36,450 nucleotides of DNA from a virus: the IMG/VR virus record IMGVR_UViG_3300042868_003444, positions 1-36,450 of that record; one strand, 5' to 3'. This document shows, in pieces, positions 1 to 6,713 of the stretch (its first letter is position 1; each line of letters starts with the position of its first letter). The translations under genes were made by a program, and so were the position numbers. The notes below the pieces were generated by a model that saw nothing but the letters and a program-made list of their open reading frames with translations, had not been told where the DNA came from and did not search any database.

Positions 1-31
1 CAGCAAGCTTATTCACAATCTTAACAGCCAT
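1..31 (-). CDS. Partial gene, N-terminus only (10 codons)
   Basis: Only the first ten codons lie in the window, reading MAVKIVNKLA and running off the left edge. The start is fixed by a consensus AAGGAGTAA Shine-Dalgarno site a few bases upstream and by a promoter candidate at 63-91. The product cannot be named. Confidence 0.7.
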   Translation of the reverse strand, partial: MAVKIVNKLA

Positions 32-62
32 TACTTACTCCTTAATTTGAAGAACAGGATGA

Positions 63-91
63 ATTTTACAGAGAATTATTCAGGTTGTCAA
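63..91 (-). promoter_or_regulatory. Leftward sigma70-like promoter
   Basis: On the minus strand TTGACA (86-91) is followed by a 17-base spacer and TAAAAT (63-68). The -35 box covers the stop codon of the gene at 88-267, and transcription would start about 25 bases ahead of the gene at the window edge. Perfect -35, 5/6 -10 and ideal spacing in a short intergenic stretch make this one of the better promoters here. It would give the genes beyond the left edge their own start. Confidence 0.6.
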
Positions 92-267
92 CTACTGAAC
101 TCTTCAATCATGTTGTCAACCCATGCAGCGGGATATTTGTTAGCAACATACCTCAAAGCAACGCAGATAAATTCTTCCTTGCCGGCTTCGTTGTCAGGAT
201 CTCCATCCCATAGAACCTTCTTTGCTTCTTTCAGAGCAAATACCTTAACTTCATGATTATATTTCAT
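88..267 (-). CDS. Hypothetical protein, 59 aa
   Basis: A 59-residue soluble, slightly acidic protein with no recognised domain. Its Shine-Dalgarno AAGGAGTAA is formed by the last two codons and stop of the upstream gene, which ends three bases before this ATG. The tight coupling and the strand of all neighbours support it as a real gene of the leftward operon. Confidence 0.7.
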   Translation of the reverse strand: MKYNHEVKVFALKEAKKVLWDGDPDNEAGKEEFICVALRYVANKYPAAWVDNMIEEFSS

Positions 268-270
268 AAA

Positions 271-675
271 TTACTCCTTGATGTGAACGAGTCGAACTTC
301 CAGCACTCCGCTGGACTTGCTGTATTCTAGCACAGCACCTTCTTCTTCTGCAACCATTGCTAGGAACATCAGCCAAGAGTAGCGATACTCTTGAACAACA
401 TCGTCCTTAACATCATTGAATGCACGGAAAGTGCCGCACAGCCCGTTTGTAAGGGTAGGTGCAAATGCTTCAATGTAGTCAATGACAGGATACTTCAGGA
501 CAGAAGGCAATCCCCATTTGACTACATAATCATCGTAGAAGTCACCCAGCGCACGGAAGATAGCATCGCAGCTATAGACCGACTTATCCCAGGTATCATC
601 GTCGTCATAGATGCCTTCAAACAGATACTTGTTAGCAGCCAATTCAAAGACTTCACTCAGCTTGATTTGATTCAT
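271..675 (-). CDS. Hypothetical protein, 134 aa
   Basis: Unrecognised acidic protein of 134 residues with an Asp run near residue 24 and many aromatic residues. There is no signal peptide or membrane segment. The start is preceded by CAGGAGTAATCG. It ends in Lys-Glu-stop (AAG GAG TAA), which is the ribosome-binding site of the next gene. Confidence 0.75.
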   Translation of the reverse strand: MNQIKLSEVFELAANKYLFEGIYDDDDTWDKSVYSCDAIFRALGDFYDDYVVKWGLPSVLKYPVIDYIEAFAPTLTNGLCGTFRAFNDVKDDVVQEYRYSWLMFLAMVAEEEGAVLEYSKSSGVLEVRLVHIKE

Positions 676-678
676 CGA

Positions 679-816
679 TTACTCCTGTTTGTTGGGATGC
701 TTAGGATTGTACTGCTCTTTCTTTTTCTTGTCTACATGCTTGCCTGCCTTCTTCCGTTGCAAAGGAACAACAGTAGGATTGCGAGGTTTAGTAGCAGGGA
801 GAGTAACGCTTTGCAT
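679..816 (-). CDS. Small basic protein, 45 aa
   Basis: A 45-residue, strongly basic protein. The N-terminal half is rich in Pro and Thr, the second half carries KKKKE and other Lys clusters. It starts at a TAATG junction with the upstream membrane-protein gene. The composition suggests nucleic-acid or ribosome contact, but no family is recognised. Confidence 0.6.
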   Translation of the reverse strand: MQSVTLPATKPRNPTVVPLQRKKAGKHVDKKKKEQYNPKHPNKQE

Positions 817-1004
817 TATCTAATCCTATATTCAACGTAGATCATTGGGGAAACGAATAGTACCACAGATACAATCGTTACAAAACCGTAACGAGAATCC
901 TTAGACCACAGACCTGGATCAATCTGCCAGTTATAGAATGCGAACAATCCGAAGATTGTAGCACATACCCAAGCAAGAAGGAAGATGAATTGTAGGGGTT
1001 TCAT
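816..1004 (-). CDS. Small membrane protein with two TM helices, 62 aa
   Basis: Two hydrophobic stretches, about residues 3-24 and 40-56, joined by a short polar loop (with Asp, Trp and Lys) and followed by a basic C-terminus. I start it at 1004 and not at the ATG three codons upstream, because AAAGGA then has a 9-base spacer and the ATG overlaps the stop of the lipoprotein gene as ATGA. Size and topology would suit a class II holin or another inner-membrane accessory. The neighbouring lipoprotein and cell-wall hydrolase make a lysis role worth testing, but this is inference. Confidence 0.7.
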   Translation of the reverse strand: MKPLQFIFLLAWVCATIFGLFAFYNWQIDPGLWSKDSRYGFVTIVSVVLFVSPMIYVEYRIR

Positions 1005-1219
1005 TTGTCCCATTCCTTTTTATTGTAGAAGCCGATGCGGGTAGAGTTGTCTTTACACAACACTTGAACTCGTCGAGAATCCTTGCGCATTGTTTCTTTT
1101 GCTTCAATAAAAGTCCAACCTTTACCGTCACAAAGATACTCTGCAAACTTTACATCTGTGTTTGCAATTTCACCACAAGCAGCAAGAAAAACAACAAGGG
1201 TCAAGATTAGACGTTTCAT
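1001..1219 (-). CDS. Small lipoprotein, 72 aa
   Basis: Type II signal peptide: basic start (MKR), hydrophobic core, then lipobox LAAC with the lipidated Cys at residue 15, leaving a mature chain of about 58 residues. The mature part has two more Cys and many charged residues. It would be anchored to a membrane of a Gram-negative host. Two genes upstream lies a secreted cell-wall hydrolase, and the next gene downstream is a two-helix membrane protein, so an outer-membrane spanin is one possibility. The mature chain is not Pro-rich as many o-spanins are. Confidence 0.75.
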   Translation of the reverse strand: MKRLILTLVVFLAACGEIANTDVKFAEYLCDGKGWTFIEAKETMRKDSRRVQVLCKDNSTRIGFYNKKEWDK

Positions 1220-1221
1220 AT

Positions 1222-1554
1222 TTACTCCTTGAATTTAGCCTTCAGTCGCTGGTATTCAGCGTATTCAGGGTCGGCTTTTTGATTGCACCATTCGGTGAAT
1301 TCAATGAGACTTGTACCGTCGCGCCATTCAGTAAACAATTCTGCAGCTGTTTTGTACTTGTTCTTAGCGACAGGAACAATCTTGATAACCTTCTCACGCC
1401 AGATAACGTTATTATCTGCACAAACATTATTAGCGCGAAGAGTCTCACAAAGGTTGATCCCAGGCTCGTTACGAAATGCAACACACTCAAGGCAACTACT
1501 CTTGTGTGTTTCCGGGATAGCCTCATACGTCTTACCTTCAAAAGTCTTTTCCAT
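1222..1554 (-). CDS. Cys-rich hypothetical protein, 110 aa
   Basis: The first third holds a CLEC pair (about residues 21-24) and two further Cys within 25 residues (LCE, VCA), a possible Zn site. The C-terminal part is helical and acidic. The ATG at 1554 has AAGGAG five bases upstream. A GTG two codons earlier lies inside the Shine-Dalgarno region and is unlikely. The last codons (AAG GAG TAA) form the ribosome-binding site of the lipoprotein gene. No named family. Confidence 0.7.
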   Translation of the reverse strand: MEKTFEGKTYEAIPETHKSSCLECVAFRNEPGINLCETLRANNVCADNNVIWREKVIKIVPVAKNKYKTAAELFTEWRDGTSLIEFTEWCNQKADPEYAEYQRLKAKFKE

Positions 1555-1556
1555 AT

Positions 1557-2051
1557 TCACTCCTTGTAGAACAAATGATTACCTACGCTAGCAACTTTTA
1601 CTTTGAATGCTGCCCACTTAGGTTTTACCTTGTGTGTATGGTAGAAGATTGTATTCTTGGGTAGCAACTTTGTCAACTCTTCCTGCTGCGTCGCTGCTAT
1701 CTCTCGCGCCTGATGAAACTTCAGTTCATCTTTCTTCTGCATTCCTGTAACATCGGCATCGAGAACAGAAATTATTGTACTGTACTTTTGTTGGTGTGTC
1801 CAGCTGAACTGCTTTGGCTGAAAAACAACACTGCACATGTCAGCTGGGTACTTGCTGTGCTTCAATCGGTTGATTGTGACAGCAGCTACTGCTTTCATCC
1901 CTTTGATAGACTCACCCCTAGCCTCAAAGAAAATATTCGCCGCTAGACAATCCTCCGAAGAGAAATGCCTAACGGCGGAATGTTCTAGCGGTTTAGCCGG
2001 TGCTATGGTAAGCGTGAAAAGCAGCAACAGTTTGATTATAGTAGTCTTCAT
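1557..2051 (-). CDS. Secreted cell-wall hydrolase, SleB/CwlJ family
   Basis: Signal peptide at residues 1-20 (MKTT, Leu-rich core, APAKP), then the SleB/CwlJ 'Hydrolase_2' fold. The motif ANIFFEARGE at 38-47 carries the conserved Glu residues, and QFSW and the C-terminal FYHTH segment are also typical. This family cleaves peptidoglycan glycan strands. At 164 residues it is a single catalytic domain without a separate wall-binding domain. I start at 2051 so that the protein begins with the signal peptide. A longer frame upstream only overlaps the previous gene. The true start still overlaps that gene by 59 bases, with AGGAAA as the likely ribosome-binding site. It may act as endolysin or as a helper in lysis. 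Confidence 0.8.
   Translation of the reverse strand: MKTTIIKLLLLFTLTIAPAKPLEHSAVRHFSSEDCLAANIFFEARGESIKGMKAVAAVTINRLKHSKYPADMCSVVFQPKQFSWTHQQKYSTIISVLDADVTGMQKKDELKFHQAREIAATQQEELTKLLPKNTIFYHTHKVKPKWAAFKVKVASVGNHLFYKE
1648..1676 (-). promoter_or_regulatory. Possible intragenic leftward promoter
   Basis: TTGACA (1671-1676), a 17-base spacer and TACAAT (1648-1653) on the minus strand, inside the 3' third of the hydrolase gene and about 95 bases before the next start codon. The match is excellent, but the two boxes can also arise from frequent Val-Asp or Leu-Thr and Asn-Thr codons, so it is only a candidate. Confidence 0.3.
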
Positions 2052-2229
2052 CTTGTTTCTTTTCCTGTTCAGTGCGTGTATCTTGCCAGTAGGAGTTGCA
2101 CTTGTCAAGACCCTCTTCAACTTGAAAAGCAGAATAGGATTGTCGCATAACGCTCGGGCTTGCTGTAAAGCGGTAGCAAGTATCTTTGCTAGGGCAAGAC
2201 TTGTTCATGCACATCGAGATATCGGGCAT
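1993..2229 (-). CDS. Cys-rich small phage protein, 78 aa
   Basis: The N-terminus carries a pattern CxxxxCPSxxxCYRF (residues 7-19), a likely metal site seen in a widespread family of uncharacterised small phage proteins, and a further Cys in DKCNSYW. The tail is acidic and Gln-rich. The start has AAGGAG formed by the stop of the upstream gene. The 3' end overlaps the signal-peptide region of the hydrolase gene in another frame. Confidence 0.75.
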   Translation of the reverse strand: MPDISMCMNKSCPSKDTCYRFTASPSVMRQSYSAFQVEEGLDKCNSYWQDTRTEQEKKQDEDYYNQTVAAFHAYHSTG

Positions 2230-2231
2230 GA

Positions 2232-2468
2232 TTACTCCTTGATGATTTCAATCAATTCAACGTCATTGATGTGCAGGCACCAATCTCTAACAACAAAACA
2301 ACCAATATGCCCTTCGTCATCAAGTTCAGATGGTGTGAGCCATTCTGCTATATACTCCTGACCAACGATCAGAGAATTACCTGCCGTCATGTTGCGAGCT
2401 ACGTTATTCATACCGTAGTGACGCAACTCAACAATTTTAACGACAACTTTTTGACCTTCTTTAAGCAT
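2232..2468 (-). CDS. Hypothetical protein, 78 aa
   Basis: A small protein predicted to be mostly beta (KVVVKIVEL, CFVVRDWCLHI), perhaps an SH3/KOW-like barrel, but no family is certain. AAGGAGTAAAT precedes the ATG. It ends KE-stop, again supplying the Shine-Dalgarno site of the following gene. Confidence 0.7.
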   Translation of the reverse strand: MLKEGQKVVVKIVELRHYGMNNVARNMTAGNSLIVGQEYIAEWLTPSELDDEGHIGCFVVRDWCLHINDVELIEIIKE

Positions 2469-2477
2469 ATTTACTCC

Positions 2478-2684
2478 TTAAAACAACGCCTCTTCAGGCT
2501 CTGGTTCCTTGAACTTTGACAAATCCTTCTGCAGTGGAATCCCTTTGTATGTAGGGAAGGGCCACTGCTCAGGAGGAATCTGCAGTGTATCTGGACTTTG
2601 ATTAGGTGTCAAGACCTTGACCTTTAGTGTAGGTGACTTCGATGCAGGCGATTCGGTCACGAGTGGAATGATGATCTGCTTCAT
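2478..2684 (-). CDS. Hypothetical Pro-rich protein, 68 aa
   Basis: A 68-residue Pro/Ser-rich chain with an acidic end (EPEPEEALF). It overlaps the 3' end of the upstream gene by 83 bases in another frame and has only a weak ribosome-binding site (AGAAG). I keep it because the 124 bases after the upstream stop are otherwise unfilled on a tightly packed strand. The real start may lie further in. Confidence 0.5.
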   Translation of the reverse strand: MKQIIIPLVTESPASKSPTLKVKVLTPNQSPDTLQIPPEQWPFPTYKGIPLQKDLSKFKEPEPEEALF

Positions 2685-2943
2685 CTTCTGATGGGTAAAT
2701 CTTCATACTGCAAAGACTATCTGGATAAACATTGATCCAACCAGTAACAGGAACAGACTTTACTCGCCAGTCAATGTGGTCTGCAGCTTCAACCAGATGC
2801 TTGAACAGTTCATAGCGTCCAGATTGAATGATAACAGAGGACAGATCAAGCCAAGCAGCACAACTACCCAGGCTCTTGTTGAAAAATTGAACCTCTTTAC
2901 CTTCAGCGATAGCTTCAATGATGTGCAAGAAAGGATGCTTCAT
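2602..2943 (-). CDS. Hypothetical protein, 113 aa
   Basis: Soluble protein of 113 residues. The first part is helical and predicted to pack around aromatic residues, and the last third is charged. GGAGAAATAA lies directly before the ATG. No family recognised. Its last 27 codons are shared, in another frame, with the Pro-rich gene downstream. Confidence 0.7.
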   Translation of the reverse strand: MKHPFLHIIEAIAEGKEVQFFNKSLGSCAAWLDLSSVIIQSGRYELFKHLVEAADHIDWRVKSVPVTGWINVYPDSLCSMKIYPSEDEADHHSTRDRIACIEVTYTKGQGLDT

Positions 2944-3165
2944 TTATTTCTCCTGTTGAATTTGAACCTTCAGTGTAACAGTCTTTTCGATGGCGTGCAA
3001 GTCTGAGCCTTTCACTTCGCACCAGACTCGGTTAGGCTTCTCAACCAGCGCAAATTGGTGCCACACACCTGACATATCAAAGTTAGTACCGAGATAGATC
3101 AGACGTTCAGGCTGATACTTCCAGTTGTACCGACCACCGACTTCAATGTTGTCTTCATTCACCAT
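2944..3165 (-). CDS. Small beta-barrel-like protein, 73 aa
   Basis: The pattern NIEVGGRYNWKYQPERLIYLG and the later KPNRVWCEVKGSDL suggest an SH3/KOW-like small barrel, common among uncharacterised phage proteins. The ATG at 3165 has GGGGA six bases upstream, and a GTG four codons earlier is less likely. It overlaps the end of the preceding basic gene by 11 bases. Confidence 0.65.
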   Translation of the reverse strand: MVNEDNIEVGGRYNWKYQPERLIYLGTNFDMSGVWHQFALVEKPNRVWCEVKGSDLHAIEKTVTLKVQIQQEK

Positions 3166-3316
3166 TGTTTTCCCCACGCTTCAGTCGTCGTGCTTCAGAG
3201 TAATTATCCTTCTTTTGGCGCTTTGGGTCAACCCTCTTGTACGGATTGGGTTCCTTCTTTTGGCGCTTCTCAAAGTTAGAGAATTCTTGCTCTTCGTCAA
3301 CATAACGGAATTTCAT
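3155..3316 (-). CDS. Small basic protein with repeated KRQKK, 53 aa
   Basis: A 53-residue, highly basic protein in which KRQKK occurs twice, each time in the context EKRQKKE/PKRQKKD. The start overlaps the upstream stop as TAATG, and the end overlaps the next start. The charge suggests RNA or DNA contact. Function unknown. Confidence 0.6.
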   Translation of the reverse strand: MKFRYVDEEQEFSNFEKRQKKEPNPYKRVDPKRQKKDNYSEARRLKRGENNGE

Positions 3317-3528
3317 TAGTTACCTTCCTTTGCTTGGATAAAAGATACAGCGTTTTCGTAGGTCATTGCTTGAGCTTCAACTACATAATCGTACTCCCAA
3401 TCATCTGGATCATCTGAAGCATTGATTGTACCCCAAACTTTGTAAACGTCAAACAGTTGCTTGTTTGCACCATTACGGTAGATACGATACTCTTTTGTAC
3501 CAACGATTTTGTTTGTGATGTACTGCAT
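3316..3528 (-). CDS. Hypothetical protein, 70 aa
   Basis: A short chain with an N-terminal beta-rich part (KIVGTKEYRIYRNG) and a C-terminal helix. The pattern resembles small phage proteins that display a value-like strand repeat, but I cannot name a family. The ATG at 3528 follows CAGGAGAAC, which is part of the 3' end of the upstream 37-residue gene. A TTG upstream lies in that gene and is rejected. Confidence 0.65.
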   Translation of the reverse strand: MQYITNKIVGTKEYRIYRNGANKQLFDVYKVWGTINASDDPDDWEYDYVVEAQAMTYENAVSFIQAKEGN

Positions 3529-3532
3529 TGTA

Positions 3533-3646
3533 TTAGTTCTCCTGTAGGAAGTCAATCTCTAGGCTAGCGATCAGCTCTCTTTCGTCTTCATCTGTTACGA
3601 AGTATAGTTCATCTTCTTCTAATTCGTCAAGCGGGTCTAATTGCAT
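3533..3646 (-). CDS. Very acidic miniprotein, 37 aa
   Basis: A 37-residue protein with 14 Asp/Glu residues. It overlaps the upstream gene's end by 20 bases and has AAAGGA about 11 bases before ATG. Its final codons (CAG GAG AAC TAA) supply the ribosome-binding site of the next gene. Acidic miniproteins of this kind are sometimes DNA mimics or inhibitors, but nothing here proves that. Confidence 0.45.
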   Translation of the reverse strand: MQLDPLDELEEDELYFVTDEDERELIASLEIDFLQEN

Positions 3647-4163
3647 CGATGATTTTTCCTTTCAACTTCTCAAACTCTCCGTTGCTATAGTCTTCGAAGA
3701 GTTCTTTGCAAGTCAGCCCAGGGTAGATCATACCGTGCATATCTTCTTCGAAGATTGAATAGTTTGCATACCGAGGGTGAATTGATAGTGTACGATTGAT
3801 ACTTTCAAGGTAGAAAAGGAAGTGCAGGGTTGTGGTACTGTGGATAATCGTATCGATACTCAGATCGGTCTGACCCTGACCGAAGGCAATCAACCAGCGC
3901 AACTGATTCAGAGTAGTATCATGTACCTTGTCTTTCATTTCCAGGGAACATAGTTGCATGAATTCTTTGATATCTTCGTTGGACATAGCCAGGAAGAAGA
4001 ATCCAGTGCATACATAGTTCTTGATCCAGAAATTTTCATGGCTCAGATGCCGGATGTAACTGTTATCCGTACCAGTATACAACTTATTTAGAACCAGTGG
4101 ATTCTCCAGTTGGTAACCTTTGTTCCACCAGTTCTTGTCGTAGTTGTCCTGCACTTCTTGCAT
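3627..4163 (-). CDS. Hypothetical protein, 178 aa
   Basis: A soluble, probably alpha-helical protein of 178 residues, rich in aromatic residues (NWW near the N-terminus, GFFFLAM near residue 55). No catalytic motif is visible. It starts at a TAATG junction with the HU-like gene, with GAGGAA as ribosome-binding site. Confidence 0.75.
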   Translation of the reverse strand: MQEVQDNYDKNWWNKGYQLENPLVLNKLYTGTDNSYIRHLSHENFWIKNYVCTGFFFLAMSNEDIKEFMQLCSLEMKDKVHDTTLNQLRWLIAFGQGQTDLSIDTIIHSTTTLHFLFYLESINRTLSIHPRYANYSIFEEDMHGMIYPGLTCKELFEDYSNGEFEKLKGKIIDAIRPA

Positions 4164-4501
4164 TATTCTTCCTCGTCTTCTTTTGCTGCGGTCTTAGGAG
4201 TGTACTTCAGGTCTACATCCTTTGCAAGTACCTGCTGCATGAATGGTCGAGCATGCCGTACACGAAGCTTCCTCACACCCTTACTCATCTTGAATGAGTT
4301 GGACTTATCATCCCAGTACTGTCGCGGACGATTGTGCGGAGCAGATACGGTACAGATACCATCAAACCGAATCTCTTTACCGTCGATGATACTTTCCTTC
4401 ATCACATCAAGGAAACCAAGGAAGATATCTTCGATTTCATACTGGTAGTATCCAGTCTTTTCTGCAATCTGTCGGTATAGTTCTTTACCTCTGATAATCA
4501 T
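4163..4501 (-). CDS. HU/IHF-like DNA-binding protein
   Basis: The order of two N-terminal helices (TGYYQYEIEDIFLGFLDVM), a short beta turn (GKEIRFDGICTVSA) and a basic beta arm with Arg/Lys/Pro (NRPRQYW to RKLRVR) matches bacterial histone-like HU/IHF proteins. The chain is 112 residues against about 90 for HU, with an extended, acidic C-terminus ending DEEE. Such phage proteins bend DNA in replication, recombination or compaction. It lies directly downstream of thyX. Confidence 0.75.
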   Translation of the reverse strand: MIIRGKELYRQIAEKTGYYQYEIEDIFLGFLDVMKESIIDGKEIRFDGICTVSAPHNRPRQYWDDKSNSFKMSKGVRKLRVRHARPFMQQVLAKDVDLKYTPKTAAKEDEEE

Positions 4502-4512
4502 TTAGTACCTCT

Positions 4513-5184
4513 TTACGTTGTAAACTTGAACTTTGTAGCCAGGACTTCAGCTACAGCTTTTGCCAACTCAACGTGTTCTAGCTGAGTACCATTTGCTGTT
4601 CGAACTTCAATGTAATGAATGAAGCTTCGAATTGTACCTTGAACATATAGTCGAGACATTGTATTACCTTCAGGAAGGATGCTACGTGCCTGTTCCTTTG
4701 CGATACCAGTTTCGATTGCCCAGCGGTAGTGTTTATTTACAAGATCAATTACTTCTTGTTGGCGAGCATTCCATTCAGTCACGATTAGTTGAGAATCTGC
4801 GTCATTTTGCATCTTCAAACTGTTCTGACGATTCTTTGCATCTTGTAGTCGTGCTTCACGCAAAACAAAACTCAAATCTTTAGTTGGGTCAGCATATCGT
4901 TGACTGAATTCTTGGAACGTAAAACTGCGGTGCCGTAGAAGTTGTCGCGCAATATCCCGAGTAGTTTCAACTTCAATAGTCATACTTGCCATTTCAAATG
5001 GGCTGAAGTGCTTATGTTTCAGCAAATAGGCGATTAGTTTAGCAGAAGTTTCTGTATTCAGTTGGTTGGATGGATTCGAAACTCTTGCGCAGAAAGCAAT
5101 CATTTCGTCTAGTTCACTGAACTTCTCTTTCATTTCATCAGAGGGTTGTGTGTAACCGATTAGTTTTACTTTTGTATATTCCAT
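4513..5184 (-). CDS. thyX: Flavin-dependent thymidylate synthase ThyX
   Basis: Makes dTMP from dUMP with methylene-tetrahydrofolate, FAD and NADPH. The signature RHRx7S is present as R84-H85-R86 to S94, followed by R96. The C-terminal part has the usual Arg-rich dUMP-binding helix (RSILPEG, Y-R-S-F-I-H region). At 223 residues it is full length. AGGAG precedes the ATG. With the dCMP deaminase at 9236-9664 it forms a route from dCMP to dTMP. An endonuclease gene sits immediately upstream, a common homing location. Confidence 0.95.
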   Translation of the reverse strand: MEYTKVKLIGYTQPSDEMKEKFSELDEMIAFCARVSNPSNQLNTETSAKLIAYLLKHKHFSPFEMASMTIEVETTRDIARQLLRHRSFTFQEFSQRYADPTKDLSFVLREARLQDAKNRQNSLKMQNDADSQLIVTEWNARQQEVIDLVNKHYRWAIETGIAKEQARSILPEGNTMSRLYVQGTIRSFIHYIEVRTANGTQLEHVELAKAVAEVLATKFKFTT

Positions 5185-5185
5185 A

Positions 5186-5668
5186 TTAAACTCCTAATAT
5201 CCATTTTGCAAAAAGAACAAGTTGATCGTGTGACGCATTGTTCTTCATGCTGTTTGCTAAGTGACTGATTACTTGTACATTTCCTTTTATGTAGCCTAAT
5301 TTTGGATCAATTCTATCTAAACTTGGCGAATTTGCAGCCGGTCCCTTACTTGAAGGTTCTAGTTTGAACCCAAATACCGGGCAATGGGTAGGTACAATTA
5401 TGTCATCGATTTCAATCGAAAACTCGACTCCTGTTCTTAAACATCTTCGTCTAACTCTTTCGAACATTGTTTCTTTTACATTTACCCTGCGTCTTTTATT
5501 TCGGTTTTCTTCGTTTACTTTAACTTTGTTTGGATTTTCTTCATACCATACACGGTAACTTTCTCTTTTACAAGTTTTACAGATACTGTATTTACCGTCT
5601 TTTGAGTGTTTACTGTTATCGAATAACTCCAAGTTTTTAGTTACTTTACATCTATTACATTCTTTCAT
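5186..5668 (-). CDS. Putative zinc-ribbon homing endonuclease
   Basis: N-terminal zinc ribbon with C4-x2-C7 and C30-x2-C33, then a very basic linker (NKRRRVN), then a nuclease-like C-terminal half in which SLDRID, GYIKGNVQVIS and ANSMKNN are characteristic of HNH/EndoVII-like phage endonucleases. It lies between thyX and a small phage gene and its end abuts the thyX ribosome-binding site by one base, as expected for a mobile intergenic gene. The ATG at 5668 is preceded by AAAAGG. Confidence 0.75.
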   Translation of the reverse strand: MKECNRCKVTKNLELFDNSKHSKDGKYSICKTCKRESYRVWYEENPNKVKVNEENRNKRRRVNVKETMFERVRRRCLRTGVEFSIEIDDIIVPTHCPVFGFKLEPSSKGPAANSPSLDRIDPKLGYIKGNVQVISHLANSMKNNASHDQLVLFAKWILGV

Positions 5669-5692
5669 CAATAGCCTTTTCTTATAATCTTG

Positions 5693-5944
5693 TCAAGCAT
5701 TCTTATCGTTTAGATAAGCTTCGTGTGAAGTATCTACATAGATTCCGGTAGCACCCTCAACCTCACGCTCATCTACATAATAGTTTACGTCATAGTATTT
5801 CAAGCGAGGATTTGTCTTGTCTTCAGCAATAGTCTCTAGTTTGGCTTTTTCAGCAGCTTCAGGAGTAGCGAACACACCAAGCACACAGTCATAATTTGAC
5901 TCATGTTTGATATACTCATTCCGAATCAACAGAAATACTTTCAT
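5693..5944 (-). CDS. Hypothetical protein, 83 aa
   Basis: A small alpha/beta protein: hydrophobic first strand (MKVFLLIRNEY), then FATPEAAEKAK, a pattern found in a widespread group of small phage proteins of unknown role. The ATG overlaps the phosphoesterase stop as TGATG, and the ribosome-binding site GTAGGAG lies in the last codons of that gene, so the two are translationally coupled. Confidence 0.75.
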   Translation of the reverse strand: MKVFLLIRNEYIKHESNYDCVLGVFATPEAAEKAKLETIAEDKTNPRLKYYDVNYYVDEREVEGATGIYVDTSHEAYLNDKNA

Positions 5945-6528
5945 CACAAATCTCCTACTCGGTTTTCACGATGTGTATCAGCAATGTAGACTTCTCGCTT
6001 ATCCATGTACTGCTTGATTTCATCAAAATTCAACAGACGATGTTCACCAAATAGATTGTACACGTTGTCGATACCAACGTCAAGAATCTTACCCTTGCCT
6101 TCTGTGTACATTCCGTGGCTATGACCATGCAGATGCCAACTACCGCGATGCTGCTGGTGCCAACTAGCAATTGGAAAGTGAAACATTACAACTTTCTGAC
6201 CATCGAACTGCTTCTCAAGGTAGTCATGAGTATATACACCGTTGACACCACGCGAATACTGCTTGAAGTTATCAGAGTAATCATGGTTACCCTTGATCAT
6301 GTGGATTGTACCATTTAGGCGTTCAATTACAGCCAATGTCTTCTTCGTATCCTTAGCAAAGGAGAAATCACCCAGGTGATAAACAGTATCACCTTTCTTG
6401 ACTTGCTTGTTCCAGATTTCAATCAGCCATTCTGTGTGGTTGTCTGCGTCAGTAAACAAGTGACGATTTGTGAAAGTCACAATATTGCGATGAAACCAGT
6501 GCAGGTCGCTAGTAAACCAGATATTCAT
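5944..6528 (-). CDS. Calcineurin-like metallophosphoesterase
   Basis: All metal-binding motifs of the family are present: D8-x-H10 (TSDLH), GDF with D54, GNHD at 80-83, H117 (HFPI) and GHSH at 135-138. The closest types are small bacterial and phage phosphoesterases of the YfcE/MJ0936 kind. I start at 6528 because GGAGGAATAAT lies just upstream and the protein begins with the first strand. Substrate unknown. Its position near an RNA ligase, P-loop kinase and nucleotidyltransferase allows an RNA-end phosphatase or 2',3'-cyclic phosphodiesterase role, which is inference. Confidence 0.88.
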   Translation of the reverse strand: MNIWFTSDLHWFHRNIVTFTNRHLFTDADNHTEWLIEIWNKQVKKGDTVYHLGDFSFAKDTKKTLAVIERLNGTIHMIKGNHDYSDNFKQYSRGVNGVYTHDYLEKQFDGQKVVMFHFPIASWHQQHRGSWHLHGHSHGMYTEGKGKILDVGIDNVYNLFGEHRLLNFDEIKQYMDKREVYIADTHRENRVGDL

Positions 6529-6529
6529 A

Positions 6530-6712
6530 TTATTCCTCCAAGAAACACAGATGCCGTTTTGGTACATTAAACTCATGTCCATCATCGGCTTTTACTTTAT
6601 AAAGCCCACCCTTTAATTGTCGGATTACTTCTACTGCTTGCCCAGTATAGGAATAGTAATTCTTACGCTGGGGTACGTGATCCAGTTTAGGTAAGAACAA
6701 TGCAAATTGCAT
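6530..6712 (-). CDS. Small KOW/SH3-like protein, 60 aa
   Basis: A 60-residue protein with the pattern YTGQAVEVIRQLKGGLYKVKADDGHEF-like, two beta strands around GG, typical of a KOW/SH3-type module that often binds nucleic acid. It follows the RNA ligase gene, whose stop (AAA GGA TGA) supplies its ribosome-binding site. Confidence 0.65.
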   Translation of the reverse strand: MQFALFLPKLDHVPQRKNYYSYTGQAVEVIRQLKGGLYKVKADDGHEFNVPKRHLCFLEE

Positions 6713-6713
6713 G

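Noticed and set aside
1837-2361. Plus-strand frame of 174 codons opposite the hydrolase region
   Set aside because: It lies opposite well-supported minus-strand genes (signal peptide and SleB motifs), lacks a ribosome-binding site and has no recognisable domain.
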